64,000 bases of DNA from Agapetus fuscipes (lineage: Eukaryota; Arthropoda; Insecta; Trichoptera; Glossosomatidae): NCBI GenBank assembly GCA_951799405.1, contig OX637337.1, positions 4,402,001-4,466,000 on the forward strand, written 5' to 3'. Position 1 is the first letter of the stretch; each line of letters begins with the position of its first letter. The notes under the pieces are model-generated. The model saw nothing but the letters and a program-made list of their open reading frames with translations, did not search any database and was not told the DNA's origin. This document shows, piece after piece, positions 11,040 to 22,318 of the stretch. The position numbers and the translations under genes were made by a program.

Positions 11040-14000
11040 ATGCCGTCCCCTGCCGAACCCGAAGCGGCTGCATTTGAACTAGGAGGTGACAAATCTTTAT
11101 TATGTAACTGAAGTCAACCTGTTACTGACATTAATCATCGCCTGAATGAAAACTAAAAGCTGGCATCATATTTGAAAATAGTCGCTGATTAGTGCTTCAG
11201 CATCGGCCTATGCAACCTATTTATTTTTATAGGTAATGTGGCTGCGATTACGACAAGGGCAAGTTGTATGAGAGGTCTTACCCTTGTGTCCGAAGGAACA
11301 GGTTGTTATTTGTAAAGCTTGAGTAGAATTTGCTGTTGTGAAGGCTGGCCTCCCTTTAAGACAGCGGACACCCTACCATTGTAAACTGATTTCATATTTG
11401 TCTCAGATTTTTCTCCTCTGTTTATGTTCTTATAGAAATAAAAACATGTCATTTTCTACATTTGTTTATTTTACAGTAACCTCTATCACACAACTGTCTT
11501 ACAATTTTAACTAAGCACAAATTCAATTTTCGACGATACCATGTTGAAAGCACCGGTTCTCATCAGATCACCAAAGTTAAGCAACATTGGGCGCGGATAG
11601 TACTTGGATGGATGACCGCTTAGGTGCACCGCGTATCGTTGGCATTTCTTGGACTGGTCCGTAGTCCAGTGGCAACACTTCAGACTCGTAATTGGGGAGT
11701 TGTGAATTTGGATCCCGGCGGAGCACAAAAAAATATACCATTTAAGTATATTTCCAAACATGCTTTTCACTGGGTTGAAAAAATTCATAAAACCTTTACC
11801 AAAGACCGGTCACTAAAGGTCCATCTAGCCTTACGCCAACTGGGTCTTGCTTGAGTATTGGCACTTTGTAGCAACGACCAAGCTTGTAAACACCTCTGCG
11901 GCACTACAACAAGTGTCATAGACCCCGAGAGTCTCTAGAATCTAGGGAGTCTCCCGCACAGGATTTCTTAAAAAAAAAAAAAATGGAAAAAATTTGACGC
12001 AACACATCTGGCCTACTAAAGAAACAGAGCCAACTACTTAATATTTTGTTGTGGGCTTCTAAGAACTACGCAGATAGGCCATGCCATCAATAATCAAATA
12101 AAAAATATCTGTGGATACCATTATTTTGAAATCTTGAGTCAATGGTAATATTTTCTGAAAGCAACCATTGTCGTAAAAGAAATGCAACAATACACAATAT
12201 CGTATGCTTTTATCTATGAATTGCTGTGAAAAAAATGTGTTCCGATAAGTAGTCGCTGGGATGGTCGAGGGGATAAGGCGTTAGCACTTGAATTTGCATT
12301 ATTGACAATAACACTGGTTCAAACCTAGCCTGTGCCGTGCTCTTTCGACGATAACTTTGACCCTGGTTCAACAGATGTCATTGCATGCACACAAGCTTCC
12401 GCTTTTGTATCAAGGCAAACTAGCCCAGCAAAATACGTTAGTGAATTACTTTCCTCTTAACAACTGTATTAAAAAAAAAACAAAAATTAAATAAAGACAT
12501 GGTGTGTTATTGTTTTCAGTCCAAGAGCCTTGGCCCGCGGACGCCACCCTGTACCAGCCTTATGAAGTGGAACAAATCCTGCTGCCTGATCACGCCAACT
12601 GTCTGGCTGTTCAGGCCTTCCTCAAGGTAATAACAATCAAATACATGTCAAAAAATTTACCTTGTAAAGTATTTAGTTAGTGCTCCATTTACTTAATTAT
12701 TATTTTTGTGGTAACATCAGTAATAATATTAGGATGATTTATTTGGTGAGCGCGGTTTTTGTGTGAAACACACCTCAAGAGCCCTCTGCGATCTTGGTTG
12801 TCGCTGTAGAAAACACCATTTCTCAAACAAGACCCAATTGCTGTAAGGCTGGATGGACCTTTGGTGACTGGTATTTGGTAAAGGTTTATGAATCTTTTAA
12901 CCCAGCTAAGAGCATATTTGAAAATATAGATGATTTATTACCACTAGACTAGGAACTATACCCCAAATACAAAACATTGCGTAAGCTCTCCTCGGTAGTG
13001 TAAAAAGAAGAAATATATTAAAACTTAATCACTCACTAGGGGTGCTGTTGTATTTTCCATTTATTTTCTATTTATGTGATTGAGAGGAGTTTACACAATG
13101 TAATTTATCAATTACATATTGTTTTTATGATTTAAAGCAACAGTACAAGAAATGTCAACTTTTTTAAATGCAACTTTTACAAGAAATGTCATCTACAACA
13201 TTTTGTTGCTACAGCCTTGGCCTCCAAAATACTTCATTTCTACAGAAGAAAATCTTTATTGCTAAAAAACTCACTCCTTTGTTTTATATCATTTCTGTTC
13301 AGATGTGTCGGCTGCCATTTACCGTTGAGATGCGCTGGAACGCCGAGTGGATGTCACCAGTGGGTCGCGTGCCCTTCCTCCGCTGTGGAGCCTTCCTCGT
13401 GGCCGAACTTGAAGGCGTAGCAGGGCTGTGTGCCGAGCGGGGTGCTCAGCCTCATCCCAACCTCACACAAGACCAACGGACAGACATGCGGGCTTACATG
13501 AGCATGCTAAACAATGTCTTACTGCATGCAGAGCTCTATGTTTGTTGGGTGGAGCCAAAAACTTACGAGGCAGTCACCAAAATTAGACACGGTTCTGTAT
13601 TTCCGTGGCCACTCAAGATTCTCCAGACGGCGTCCAAGCGGTCACAAGTGAGAAAGAAGCTCAAAGTGTTTGGCTGGCTGGATCGCTCGCTGGATGATGT
13701 CATGCAGGAAGTTGATAATTGCTGTAGGGCCTTGAGTAATAGACTGGATGGAAGGGATTTCTTCTTTGGTGATATGTAAGTTTGTTGTTTTGCGATAATT
13801 TAGGTTACTACTTCCCATAACATTTTAAATTATGTAATCTCCCTGATATGTTTTAAACAATAAATTGCCCTTGTCATTTTGTTCATTGGCTTTGCGTTCC
13901 ACAGTGCATTGAGTATAAATTGTGCTTGATGTCACACAGGGCACTCTATGACAGGACACCACTGTTCCTCGAGGAACTCATCAAGCAAAGTGGTTTAATT

Positions 14001-14515
14001 AGCAGACAATTGACTGCTCTGTGAAAAGTGGAGCCAGACATTGATTAATAAGCATTTGCGCAAGTCTCTTACAATGTTTGGTGCGTGTGTTTTTGCAGTG
14101 GCAGCTCCAAGTATATGGAACCGACTGCCACCCATGATTTGAAAGATAGACAAAGAAAAGAGACGTCTCAAAACTGATGTGTTAACCAATCTTTTGGGGC
14201 ATCCTTGCAGCAACAATGCTGCAAAACGGCACCAATGAAAAATGTCAACTGATACATCATCATTGTCATATTTTTTAATATTGATTGCAATTAACTAAAT
14301 CTAGGTTGTAATGAAATAATTATTTCACTACATCGATTATAATTGATTGTTATTGTTGCAGACCGTGTGAGTTGGACGCCCTGGTGTTTGGTCATGTGTT
14401 TGCCATTGTCACCACAGTTCTACCGTGTTCTCGCCTGGCTGAGACTGTCCAGCGCTTCCCAGACTTGATAGCTCTAGCGTGGCGCATCGACAACTTGTTC
14501 AAGAAGAAACCATGA
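11040..14515 (+). CDS. Mtx2: Metaxin-2, mitochondrial outer-membrane import/assembly subunit, 4 exons
   Basis: Coding exons are 11040-11085, 12520-12626, 13303-13775 and 14362-14515, all GT-AG, giving 259 residues against about 263 in vertebrates. Landmarks: [39 protein letters not shown], the GST-N-like segment [20 protein letters not shown], the conserved HAELYVCWV and [10 protein letters not shown] blocks, and the GST-C-like [20 protein letters not shown]. Metaxins act with SAM50 in outer-membrane beta-barrel biogenesis and in mitochondrial trafficking. A longer open frame starting at 13168 only reads through the intron in front of exon 3. Introns contain a 5S-tRNA SINE, a SINE-D and a decayed LINE end. 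Confidence 0.96.
11531..11895 (+). repeat. 5S rRNA-tRNA composite SINE (SINE-A with 5S head), metaxin-2 intron 1
   Basis: 11531-11645 resembles 5S rRNA: CGACGATACCATGTTGAAAG, CACCGGTTCTCATCAGATCA, AAGTTAAGCAACATTGGGCG and TACTTGGATGGATGACCGC, ending in CGTATCGTTGGCAT. After TTCTTGGAC comes a tRNA-like unit, TGGTCCGTAGTCCAGTGGC, with CCCGGCGGAGCAC. The SINE-A body runs from ATATACCATTTAAG to CAACGACCAAGCTTG. A second copy with the same order is at 54920-55314. Confidence 0.85.
12247..12470 (+). repeat. SINE-D copy (tRNA-Ser/Leu-like head), metaxin-2 intron 1
   Basis: The head TCGCTGGGATGGTCGAGGG, then GGATAAGGCGTTAGCACTTG and a diverged B box, resembles a class-II tRNA. The body follows with ACTTTGACCCTGGTTCAACA and it ends in an A-rich tail at about 12470. 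Copies lie at 15030-15290 and 28055-28305. Confidence 0.65.
12733..12935 (-). repeat. SINE-A body, metaxin-2 intron 2
   Basis: Reverse-complement SINE-A: GATTTATTTGGTGAGCGCGG, ACCTCAAGAGCCCTCTGCG, CAAGACCCAATTGCTGTAAG and GTAAAGGTTTATGAATC. The tRNA head is missing. Confidence 0.7.
13930..14240 (+). mobile_element. Decayed LINE 3' end (reverse-transcriptase C terminus), metaxin-2 intron 3
   Basis: Translation gives [17 protein letters not shown] and then, after frame damage, [12 protein letters not shown] and RLKTDVLTN. These resemble the end of non-LTR retrotransposon ORF2 proteins, where an AAPxxWNxLP motif is typical. Stops and shifts interrupt it, so it is a fossil. Confidence 0.6.
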
Positions 14516-14892
14516 TGGGATGCCCAGCAATCAAACACCACACCTTAATTACATGATGAAATGTTAGCGTCAAGTTGTATGTTTTAGAATATTTTTACAC
14601 AAGAGACTTTTGAGCTAATATCGCAGTTACAAATGAGAAAGTGTCAATAGAAACCAAATCAATATTATAGTAGGAAATGAAGTTCTTTTAGGGTGGCGTT
14701 CTGCTTGTAAAAGCATTTGAAATATCCTCTGATCTATCAGTTTATTTAGTATGGAATCTGCACAAATACCATAGACAAAAAAGATTTTACTTTGTAAGCC
14801 ATGGATTATTGTCATGAGCAGAACACGACCATGAAGTTAACCTATTTTTTTCGCAATACTGGCTTTAAAGCTTTCATAGTTTAAACTATGGA

Positions 14893-14898
14893 AATAAA
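14893..14898 (+). terminator. Poly(A) signal AATAAA of metaxin-2
   Basis: Canonical hexamer about 380 nt downstream of the stop codon. A second candidate is at 15823-15828. Confidence 0.45.
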
Positions 14899-16132
14899 AG
14901 TAGGATGCAACTTTTATTTCAACTATTTTTCTTTTTTCAAATGTATGAAAGTGTAAAAATTTATTGCCAACTGGTTTTTGAATGTTGATCCCGAAAAAAT
15001 GATTCAAAAATGGTTTTTCACCTGACTTTCATTCGCTGGTATGGTCAAGGAGATGAGGCGTCGGCACTTGAATTTGCATTATTTAGCAATCGCACGTTCT
15101 GTGTCTTGCGCTGTGCCATGTTCTATCAACAATAACTTTCACCTATGTTCAACAGATGTCATTTGGTAATTATTAATTAATAATTCATTAAAATACTGAA
15201 TCATGACGTATTGATTGATAATGTGAATACCTGTTTCTGGTCTGGCGAAATCGTTTGGTGAATTGCATTCCTCTTCACAAATCTATTTTAAAAAAAACAA
15301 GAAGTCTGTGTAGAAGGATTGTGTATATAAGCATTTCATTTTGAATTGTTTGGTTTCTTCTCAGTACCTACATCTCATACTTATACAAAGTAACAATTGT
15401 TCATCGGTTAAATTTATTATTATGTATGTCCACTGCCTGTCTGAGAAAATAACTACCTTTTTGTTTATTATTCAGCAATTGAATATCTCCTATCTAATTG
15501 TACCCCTGACTAGGAATAAGCATTGATGTTCATACATGTTTTGCGTAACTACGCAAGTCATTTATTTTTTAATACAATGATGAGAATGTAAGCAAATAAG
15601 CCATTGCATTTGAAGTTTCTTAGGTTAGCTATTAAATCAACCGCATTGATTTCTTAAGCACTTTTTTGTAAGATAACCCTACTTTTTAATGTTATTTTAA
15701 GTTCTTTGTTTAATACTAATATTGTGGTAATAATTTAATTGATATTTTCTTGTCAATTGAGCTGTTTATTATTGAGAAGTAAGTACTGTTAATGTTAAAA
15801 TGTTTATTTACTTGTGTAAGGAAATAAAGTGAAAAATATTTCTACTATAACTGTATTTTACTTGACCTCTTCTTTTACCAATTGCCATTGTATAAGCTTA
15901 AATCCAATGAACTATAATACTTAATTTTTATAGCAACCTTTCTAGCAGAGCTGAGCCATGAATGCCATGAATTTATGGCACTGCCAAGTAATGAAAGTCA
16001 TTGTAGCACGAGTGCTAACAACGGCTAACCCATACGAGGACGGCAATCCCATACAAGACTGGCCTTTTCTCGCCGAGAAAAAAGTTCCAAATAAAGAAAG
16101 GTTCTGACTTGCAACTAAGCTACAAATATAGT

Positions 16133-16520
16133 GTAACTTCTTGCCTGCGTTATTCCCGAAGGAGTCACATGTGGCGATTCAGAACCTATTTATTTTTAAA
16201 ATTGAGGGGACCAGCCTCACGCCAACCACTTTTATTGAAATGGGGGTTTCCCAGCTCCCAAGGAGGCTGATTGTCATTTGTTGTGAAGGCTGAGTACGCC
16301 TTACTGGTATGTATTTTGAGTTAAAAATTATTTGAAATAAACACTGAACGGGAAATCATTTCTGACACCCTCGGTGGGGATTGAACCTTTGCTTTGGGCA
16401 TGGAATACAAATATTCTACCAACTAAGCTATCGACCGGTGTTTTACGAGTTTTGTCGTTGCTACAAAGCGTCAATTTTCAAGCAAGACCCAGTTGCTGTA
16501 AGGCTGGATAGACCTTGGAC
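16133..16520 (-). repeat. Composite SINE-A + SINE-B dimer, inverted
   Basis: Reading from the left, the SINE-B end (CTTCTTGCCTGCGTTATTCC), its body (TTTATTGAAATGGGGGTTTC) and its tRNA head (ACCAACTAAGCTATCGACC) are joined through GGTGTTTTACGAGTTTTGTC to the distal part of SINE-A (CAATTTTCAAGCAAGACCCA). The proximal part of SINE-A is missing. Confidence 0.7.
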
Positions 16521-16782
16521 TTCCATTCTGTATTATTTAAAATTAACTCTGCAAGAATTTAAATTACATTTTTTCTCGCCGCAAACGTCAAATGTCTATG
16601 TGTCTAGGGTTCACCCCGTTTGTTTGGTTAACTTTTTTAGAAGAAGAAAACAAAAAGATCGCCAACTTCACAAATGTCAAAAATCGACTTACGAAATGAG
16701 GTTATGTGTACAAAGTTCAGGCTGCTATTAATTTATGGTTATTAATTAAAATTCTATTCATATAAATTACAAAATAATAGAA

Positions 16783-18247
16783 ATGGACGATTGTGTCTGG
16801 AGTGATCTTTCCAACATACCTGCAGACCCGCCTAAGATGCGAGAGATCTGCGAACAGTGCCGGTAAGAATGTGTTCCTATGAAGCCCTCATCCATTCTAT
16901 GTCATCATTATTTGCTGTATATTTATTGTGGTCATTCAGTTTTTCTTCAAAAAGTGGAAAGAAAAGAAAATACAGTATGATTTATGCCAAAAATGGACTC
17001 GACGCAAATTCTATAGAGAAAAATATTGTGACATCACACGGCCGGGTTGCTAGTGTAAAAACTTATTATTTTTTATCGGTTACTAAGATTTTGTTGGTTT
17101 TTCATGTTCTTTCCCCTATGGTCTTATGCCTCAGGCTTCAGCATCCTTTCAAAATATTTGGATATTTTTTGCTGGCCGTAGACGTAAATGGAGTCTGCAT
17201 TATTTGACATAGACAAAAAAGTTGTGAAGTCATCCAGTCGGATTGTTAGAGAGAGAGCTAAGTAATACTGGGTTATTGGTTGTCAAGGGCATTTTGACCT
17301 TTTTTTTTTTTGGGATTTTTTTTCAATTTGGAACACACGTACCAAAAACGTTCCGAGTCCATTGAGATGTCACCTGTTGGATTGCCAACCAAATTTCCAC
17401 TAATATTTTATTTCTCTTGTTGAATTCATTCTTTTTGGCACATTCTGGGATTGGTTAATGTTAATTACTTATGCATCCCTGTGTTTTTTTTTCATAAACT
17501 TTCAAAGTATGATTTTCAAAATTTTGTATTCCTTTGATTTTCAGTCGTCCAAGTGTTGTATGTTGGTGCTCTGCATTACCAACGGAGCGTCTAACCCCAA
17601 ACAGCAGAATAATCCTCCTGCAGCACCCAGCTGAAGAGCGTCGCTGCTTACGGACAGCTCCCATGCTTAGCCTCGGCCTGTCTGAAGGTAAATGCCTCAT
17701 CTTCAAGGGCAAGAAGTTCCCGACTCCCAAACACGAAGGCCTACAGGAAATCCTATCGTCAGAAAGTTCAATCCTTCTCTACCCGAGTAAAAGCGCTGTT
17801 TCTATCGACAGGATGAAGTCTGGACTTCAAGATTACAAAGGACCTTATAATATCATATTAATTGACGGGACTTGGCCTCAAGCAAAAGCTATATACTGTT
17901 GCAGCACTATGCTGCATAGTTTAAAACAAGTTAAACTTGTAACCGCTTTAACGAGTAGCTATCTAATTAGAACCCAGCCTACGGATGGGTGTTTAAGTAC
18001 TCTAGAGACAGGCGCAGAAGCCTTGGCTCAATTGGAAGGAGACCCAGCTTATAGAGAGAACTTAATCAAGCCGTTGCATGCTCTGTGTGAGTTTCAGCTA
18101 AAGAATGGGGCCGTAACTCACCAGTCTAAAGAGTTCCGACTGAAGAATAGGTCTTACCCTAAGTTGGTTGGTAAACGGTTGTGTAAACTTTTAAGGTCTA
18201 CTGAAAATGAAGACGCTGATTACAAAGAAACAAATAGTCCTAGTTGA
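16783..18247 (+). CDS. DTWD2: DTWD2-like tRNA-uridine aminocarboxypropyltransferase, 2 exons
   Basis: Exons 16783-16862 and 17545-18247 give 260 residues; human DTWD2 is about 298. DTW-domain enzymes transfer the aminocarboxypropyl group of S-adenosylmethionine to uridine in tRNA D-loops to make acp3U. The N terminus has cysteines 23, 26, 33 and 35 (CEQC then CWC), typical of a zinc-binding knuckle in this family. The catalytic block is [15 protein letters not shown], the DxTW signature, followed by [20 protein letters not shown], another family hallmark. The end is Lys/Arg rich, and no targeting signal was seen. The start at 16783 is the first ATG before the splice donor and in phase with exon 2. 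Intron 1 carries two fragments of a repeat family with TTTTTTGTCTATGTC ends. DTWD1 is less likely because of the CEQCRRP and IRTQPTDG wording. Confidence 0.93.
17025..17240 (-). repeat. Family-F repeat fragments, DTWD2 intron
   Basis: Contains TTGTGACATCACACGGCCGG then TTGCTAG and, further on, TAAATGGAGTCTGCATTATT with GACATAGACAAAAAAGTTGT. Related pieces occur at about 24110-24280, 35025-35110, 46235-46345, 47395-47525 and 51440-51540. Confidence 0.5.
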
Positions 18248-18368
18248 CCGACAGAGCAAATATTGTCCAGATATTTTGACATTATTTTAAGTTATTGATG
18301 TTTACATTGTAGATTTTTTTTTCAAATACAAGTTACTTGCCTTATAGGCAAAGTGCTAGTATAAAAAA

Positions 18369-18557
18369 ACTAGTATGCTCACTTGTTGTGGGGAGTACAA
18401 GATGTATGGAAGTTTGTGTTTCCGTTTACGCTCCCTGGAGGCGCTGTTGAACCATTGTATTTTATATTTAACAGTGCCTCCAGTGAGTGTAAATAACATT
18501 GCAAACTTCCATACAGTTTTTACTCTCCGTAACATGTGAGCTCAAACCAGTATGTTG
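18369..18557. mobile_element. Hairpin MITE downstream of DTWD2
   Basis: An imperfect palindrome of about 190 bp. The left arm includes GTATGGAAGTTTGTGTTTCC and CCCTGGAGGCGCTGTT; the right arm is its diverged reverse complement with AACAGTGCCTCCAGTGAG and AAACTTCCATAC. The two arms share about 80% identity by eye. Confidence 0.6.
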
Positions 18558-18706
18558 CGTACTCGAGGTGAAGATCAGAAAAATGATTTTTTTTCATGCA
18601 TTCAAAATAACATCATCTCTTTTTTTAGTTCTTCAGTAGTTATCTTATTTTTTGGGCAAATATATAAATATTAAACTTTCACTAACACTTTCATGGTCGG
18701 TACTAT

Positions 18707-18804
18707 ATAATGAATTGTTTTTGTGGTATTTCGAGTCGGCAGATAAAAAAAGCTGAATAGAGACCATGGTCTAACCCGAAAAGCCACAAAAACAATTCAT
18801 TATT
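18707..18804. repeat. Short inverted repeat
   Basis: ATGAATTGTTTTTGTGG and CCACAAAAACAATTCAT are exact reverse complements flanking about 60 bp. A MITE remnant is likely. Confidence 0.55.
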
Positions 18805-19049
18805 GGAATAAGTGTTGTAAGTTTTTTTAATATGGTTCTATATAGAATGTTCATAGCAAATGTTAAGTTTTTGCTTTGTGTTTATTTTAAATTAATTACA
18901 TAAAATGCAGCTAAGGGCTATTATAATCCTATATAATAACCCTATTATTGTAAAAACATTTTTATAATTTTAAGATAAATTGGCAGCTACAATTACTATA
19001 CTTGTGTCTTTTTTACATGTACTAGATTTTAATACCTTTATGAATACCT

Positions 19050-19350
19050 ATTTTAGAAATCAACTATAGACAAATATTTAAATATTATACCTTGTTCCTT
19101 GAGTAAAAGGTTGGTACAAGGCTGACCCCCCATGCTGTAAAAACTTGGTTCACTTTGCCAATGCCACCCCTGATTCAGGGAAGGTCGGCAAGAGTTGCAG
19201 GGCTTATGTTCATTTGAGATTGGGTTTGTATATTGTAAGGTCACATGCGGCATATGTAAGCGCAAACTTATACGTGTCTGCCTGTGGGAATGCATTTAAT
19301 ATGAATCTCAAATGTATTGTATCTTTGCAACTTAGATTATTATAGATTGT
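19050..19350 (+). repeat. SINE-C copy
   Basis: It starts TTGTTCCTTGAGTAAAAGGT, contains TTGGTTCACTTTGCCAATGC and ends with a TTAGATTATTATAGATTGTT tail. Confidence 0.7.
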
Positions 19351-20399
19351 TATAGATTAAGCTATACCATTTACTTGTTTATGCAATTGAGTAATTGTAA
19401 TTTGTGTGATGAACGAATGTTTCAAAACTGAACTGTGATTATTTTGTAAAGTGCAGCTAAATTAATAGAAATTAAAATTACCTACGTACAACGGTTACTT
19501 CTAATGTTTTCTTTACCATTACTATCACCACCAACTGGCTACATTTTCTCTAATTTTACACTTGAAAAAGATGTTTTTTTATTGCAAGTTGATATTAGTT
19601 ACCCTAAAACATCAAGTAAATTCCCCTTTATCGTGTAAATAGAAAAAAAATGTATGAAAACTAAATCACTCAATAGATGAACTGTTTTATCTTCCACGCC
19701 TTTTTTATTTACAAATAGAGGTGAATTTAAACAATATTTTTTACTGGAGGTACAGATGGATGAATCAAGGTTTCCTCTTTTATTAGTAAACTTGACGTAT
19801 CTCTGTCATGTTTCATTTTCTTACCTTGTAAAATACGCCTTCAGGTTTTTTCCAGTTCTGTTTTACGCATTTATTGATTCCTACCTGGTTCAATTAACCT
19901 GCCCTGGGAGTTGAACATCCCTAAAGACCATGCCTACAAACTGGTATATAATGGACTAGTGGATGAAACAACAAAACAATTAATGTATCACAAGATTGTG
20001 TTCAGTGGAGGTGGGAGCGAGAGGACTGCCAGCCAAATCGGTATATACTTTTCTGAAGGATCTGAGACTCAATAGACCTCAAATAAATGTATTTCTGGAA
20101 AGACTGACAAAGGCGGCCATCTCGGGATCATACCTCATTTCGTTACGAAGATCCGAGAGCCAAGGCACTGTTATGTTAAATGGAAAGGTATCTCCAGGAT
20201 ACTTATTCCGGCTAGCTCTCATCAGCATCACTCTCAGGGCGTGGGGTTCTTTCTTTGGTATTGCTTACTTGTATCTTGGGAAGGGTTTTTAAATTAAAAG
20301 ATAAGTTTAACATGAACAAATAAGGGTTTATTTACTTTACTAATATGGGTAAAAAGGGGAAATTAGGGAATGGCCAGACCTGAACTTGTCACTAAAACA

Positions 20400-20790
20400 C
20401 TCCCTACTCTGTTGGCTGGAGTTCTGAACTGAATGGCCTGGGGCAGCGCCCCAGGCTAGCGGCGGCCCACGAGGCGGACGCCTCCACACGTTGGAGCCCC
20501 TGGGTGGGCGCTCCTATGCACTATATCTCCTATGCCTCTGGTCCACAAGGCGGGTGCCTTGCTGGCAGGAAATCCAAGTAGATGGGGAGGAGGGAGCTCC
20601 ATTGAAATGCCCCCTCTTGCACCGCTTGGTGCTTGGTCGCTGACGTCTGACTCTCTTCACATCTTGCCGGGAACTGATGAACGACGGCCCGATAAGTTCA
20701 CACGGCGCAGTTCGGCCGCTTCCGTGACCGTTCGGCCCACAAACACACACTGCACACTTCAAGATTGTTCTTTCATATGTTATTTAGTAA
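20400..20790. other. GC-rich block of unknown nature
   Basis: The base composition changes sharply from the AT-rich surroundings (GGGGCAGCGCCCCAGGCTAG, GCGGCCCACGAGGCGGACGC). Short open frames exist on both strands but show no family resemblance. It directly precedes the LTR-like stretch and may be part of the same or another element. Confidence 0.35.
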
Positions 20791-20811
20791 AATAACATAA
20801 CAGCACCTCTA

Positions 20812-21115
20812 GGCATGTCATGTAATCAGATTTACATATTGGGAGGAAGGATGAGTTGGTAGGAATCGGGAACGTTGTCATGACGAAAGGATCCTTAACC
20901 AGCCAAAGACAGATCGTAAGTCCTGTGACTCCCGACTCATCCTGACTCTGAGCGGTGGGCCTGAGTTTGGGTCTTGATTTTTTTTAAATTAAATAAAGAC
21001 CTGACTCCGTGAGACCGTGGTTATTTCACAAAATTGGTAAGCACACTTTCTCGTATTCCACACAGTCCGGATCGGGTAAATTTATGGGGATCGCCATGTA
21101 ACACGCAACTTCTAA
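20812..21115 (+). mobile_element. Possible LTR with primer-binding-like site
   Basis: The stretch begins TGTCATGTAATCAGATTTAC, has AATAAAGACCTGACTCCG as a polyadenylation-like region and is followed by TCTGGTATCAGACAAATC, which looks like a tRNA primer-binding site of insect LTR elements. No gag or pol frames and no second LTR are present, so this would be a solo or truncated relic. Element ends are uncertain. Confidence 0.3.
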
Positions 21116-21351
21116 TCTGGTATCAGACAAATCATGTGAAAAAGGATTGAGTGCACGTGTGCCCATGACTTCTATGCATGCCATAATATTAATCCTCAAA
21201 CGGATAATCTACAGTCTCAAGGGCTAGCTTGTATCAAATAAATATTATATGTCATTCATTTGACTGAGGTGCCTGATATCTATGTATCTGTAGAAGTAAT
21301 TTTAAAATAGCAGTGAACATTGTAAAAGAGTAAAATTAAAAAATTTCAGGT

Positions 21352-21560
21352 TGGGTTTATTTCGTGAGAGCTTTTTTGTGTGTATCACACCTCAAGAGTC
21401 TTCTGTGTGCTTGTTTATAGATAGTCTGCACCAATTTTGCAAGTCAAACCCAGTTGATATCAAGGCTTGATGAACCTTTGTGTTTGCACTGTTGTATTGC
21501 AATGTAAAAATTGGATTATTCTTGACTGGTGTTGGTGCTTTGTAACACGGCAAAAAATGA
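21352..21560 (-). repeat. Degenerate SINE-A body
   Basis: TTTATTTCGTGAGAGCTTTT, CACACCTCAAGAGTCTTCTG and CAAGTCAAACCCAGTTGATA parallel the inverted SINE-A body, with many substitutions. Confidence 0.45.
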
Positions 21561-22318
21561 GTAAGCTCCTCGCATTATCTGAAAAAATAAACTAATAGTT
21601 CAATATATGATTTTAAAATCTTAACTTCAATAATTCTATGTTAAAAAGCAGAATCATAACATCTTATGTAGATTCTTGGATCACCATACACCAAAATAAA
21701 AATGGAAAAGCAGTAGACACATTAATATCTGAATCCTGATGTATTATATTAATTTAAAATCTAGCCAAAAAAATATGTTTAATATTATTTTTTTCAAACG
21801 AAATGCAGATCACAAATTTATTCCTGCCCAGTCAACCTGCTACTCAAACTAGTAATGTGAGATGAAATATACATTGGGTAAGAATCAGCGATTTATGATA
21901 TATATTGGACTGGAAACTGGCTTACGAAATGTATATTATACATAAAGAATATATTTTTTACTATATATTTGTTTTCAATGTTATCATTTTACTAAAAATG
22001 GGAACTGAAAACCTCTAGAATGGCAATATTGCGGGAATATATTATTTATTATCTGTTTAAAATGTAGTCACAGTGGGAGTATTTTTATTCTCTTCTTACT
22101 ATGGAAGATTTGCGTTGATGTAAGTTGAAACGGATATAGCATTTATTTGCAAAAAAAAACAGTCACTACATACCAAGAATATTCAAAGGTACAAATATAT
22201 CTCTTGATGATTGCACCAATAGTGACCTGTATTTTTTATCTGGGCTTCATATATTTATAGCAATAAGAACATCCTATAATTGTAATGCTTTTTGTGAATT
22301 TCAAGACTTAATAGCAAT

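Larger units (their letters stand above)
14516..16782. other. Spacer between metaxin-2 and DTWD2
   Basis: AATAAA at 14893-14898 (GGAAATAAAAG) is a good metaxin-2 poly(A) signal, and another lies at 15823-15828. 15030-15290 is a SINE-D copy with GGTATGGTCAAGGAGATGAG and AACTTTCACCTATGTTC. 16133-16520 is an inverted SINE dimer. The remaining bases are AT-rich without a supported gene. Confidence 0.6.
18248..22308. other. Repeat-rich spacer between DTWD2 and the odorant receptor
   Basis: No gene is supported. It contains two hairpin MITEs (18369-18557, 18707-18804), SINE-C (19050-19350), MITE G (19612-19730), a GC-rich block (20400-20790), an LTR-like stretch (20812-21115) and an old inverted SINE-A body (21352-21560). 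The unfound last exon of the odorant receptor would be expected here. Confidence 0.6.

Noticed and set aside
13168..13779. 203-residue open frame as the start of metaxin-2
   Set aside because: Its first 45 residues are intron; a clear acceptor at 13302 and upstream exons 11040-11085 and 12520-12626 restore the conserved N terminus.
20514..20795. Overlapping open frames on both strands in the GC-rich block
   Set aside because: No family resemblance and opposite-strand frames overlap fully; explained by GC-rich composition lowering stop codons.
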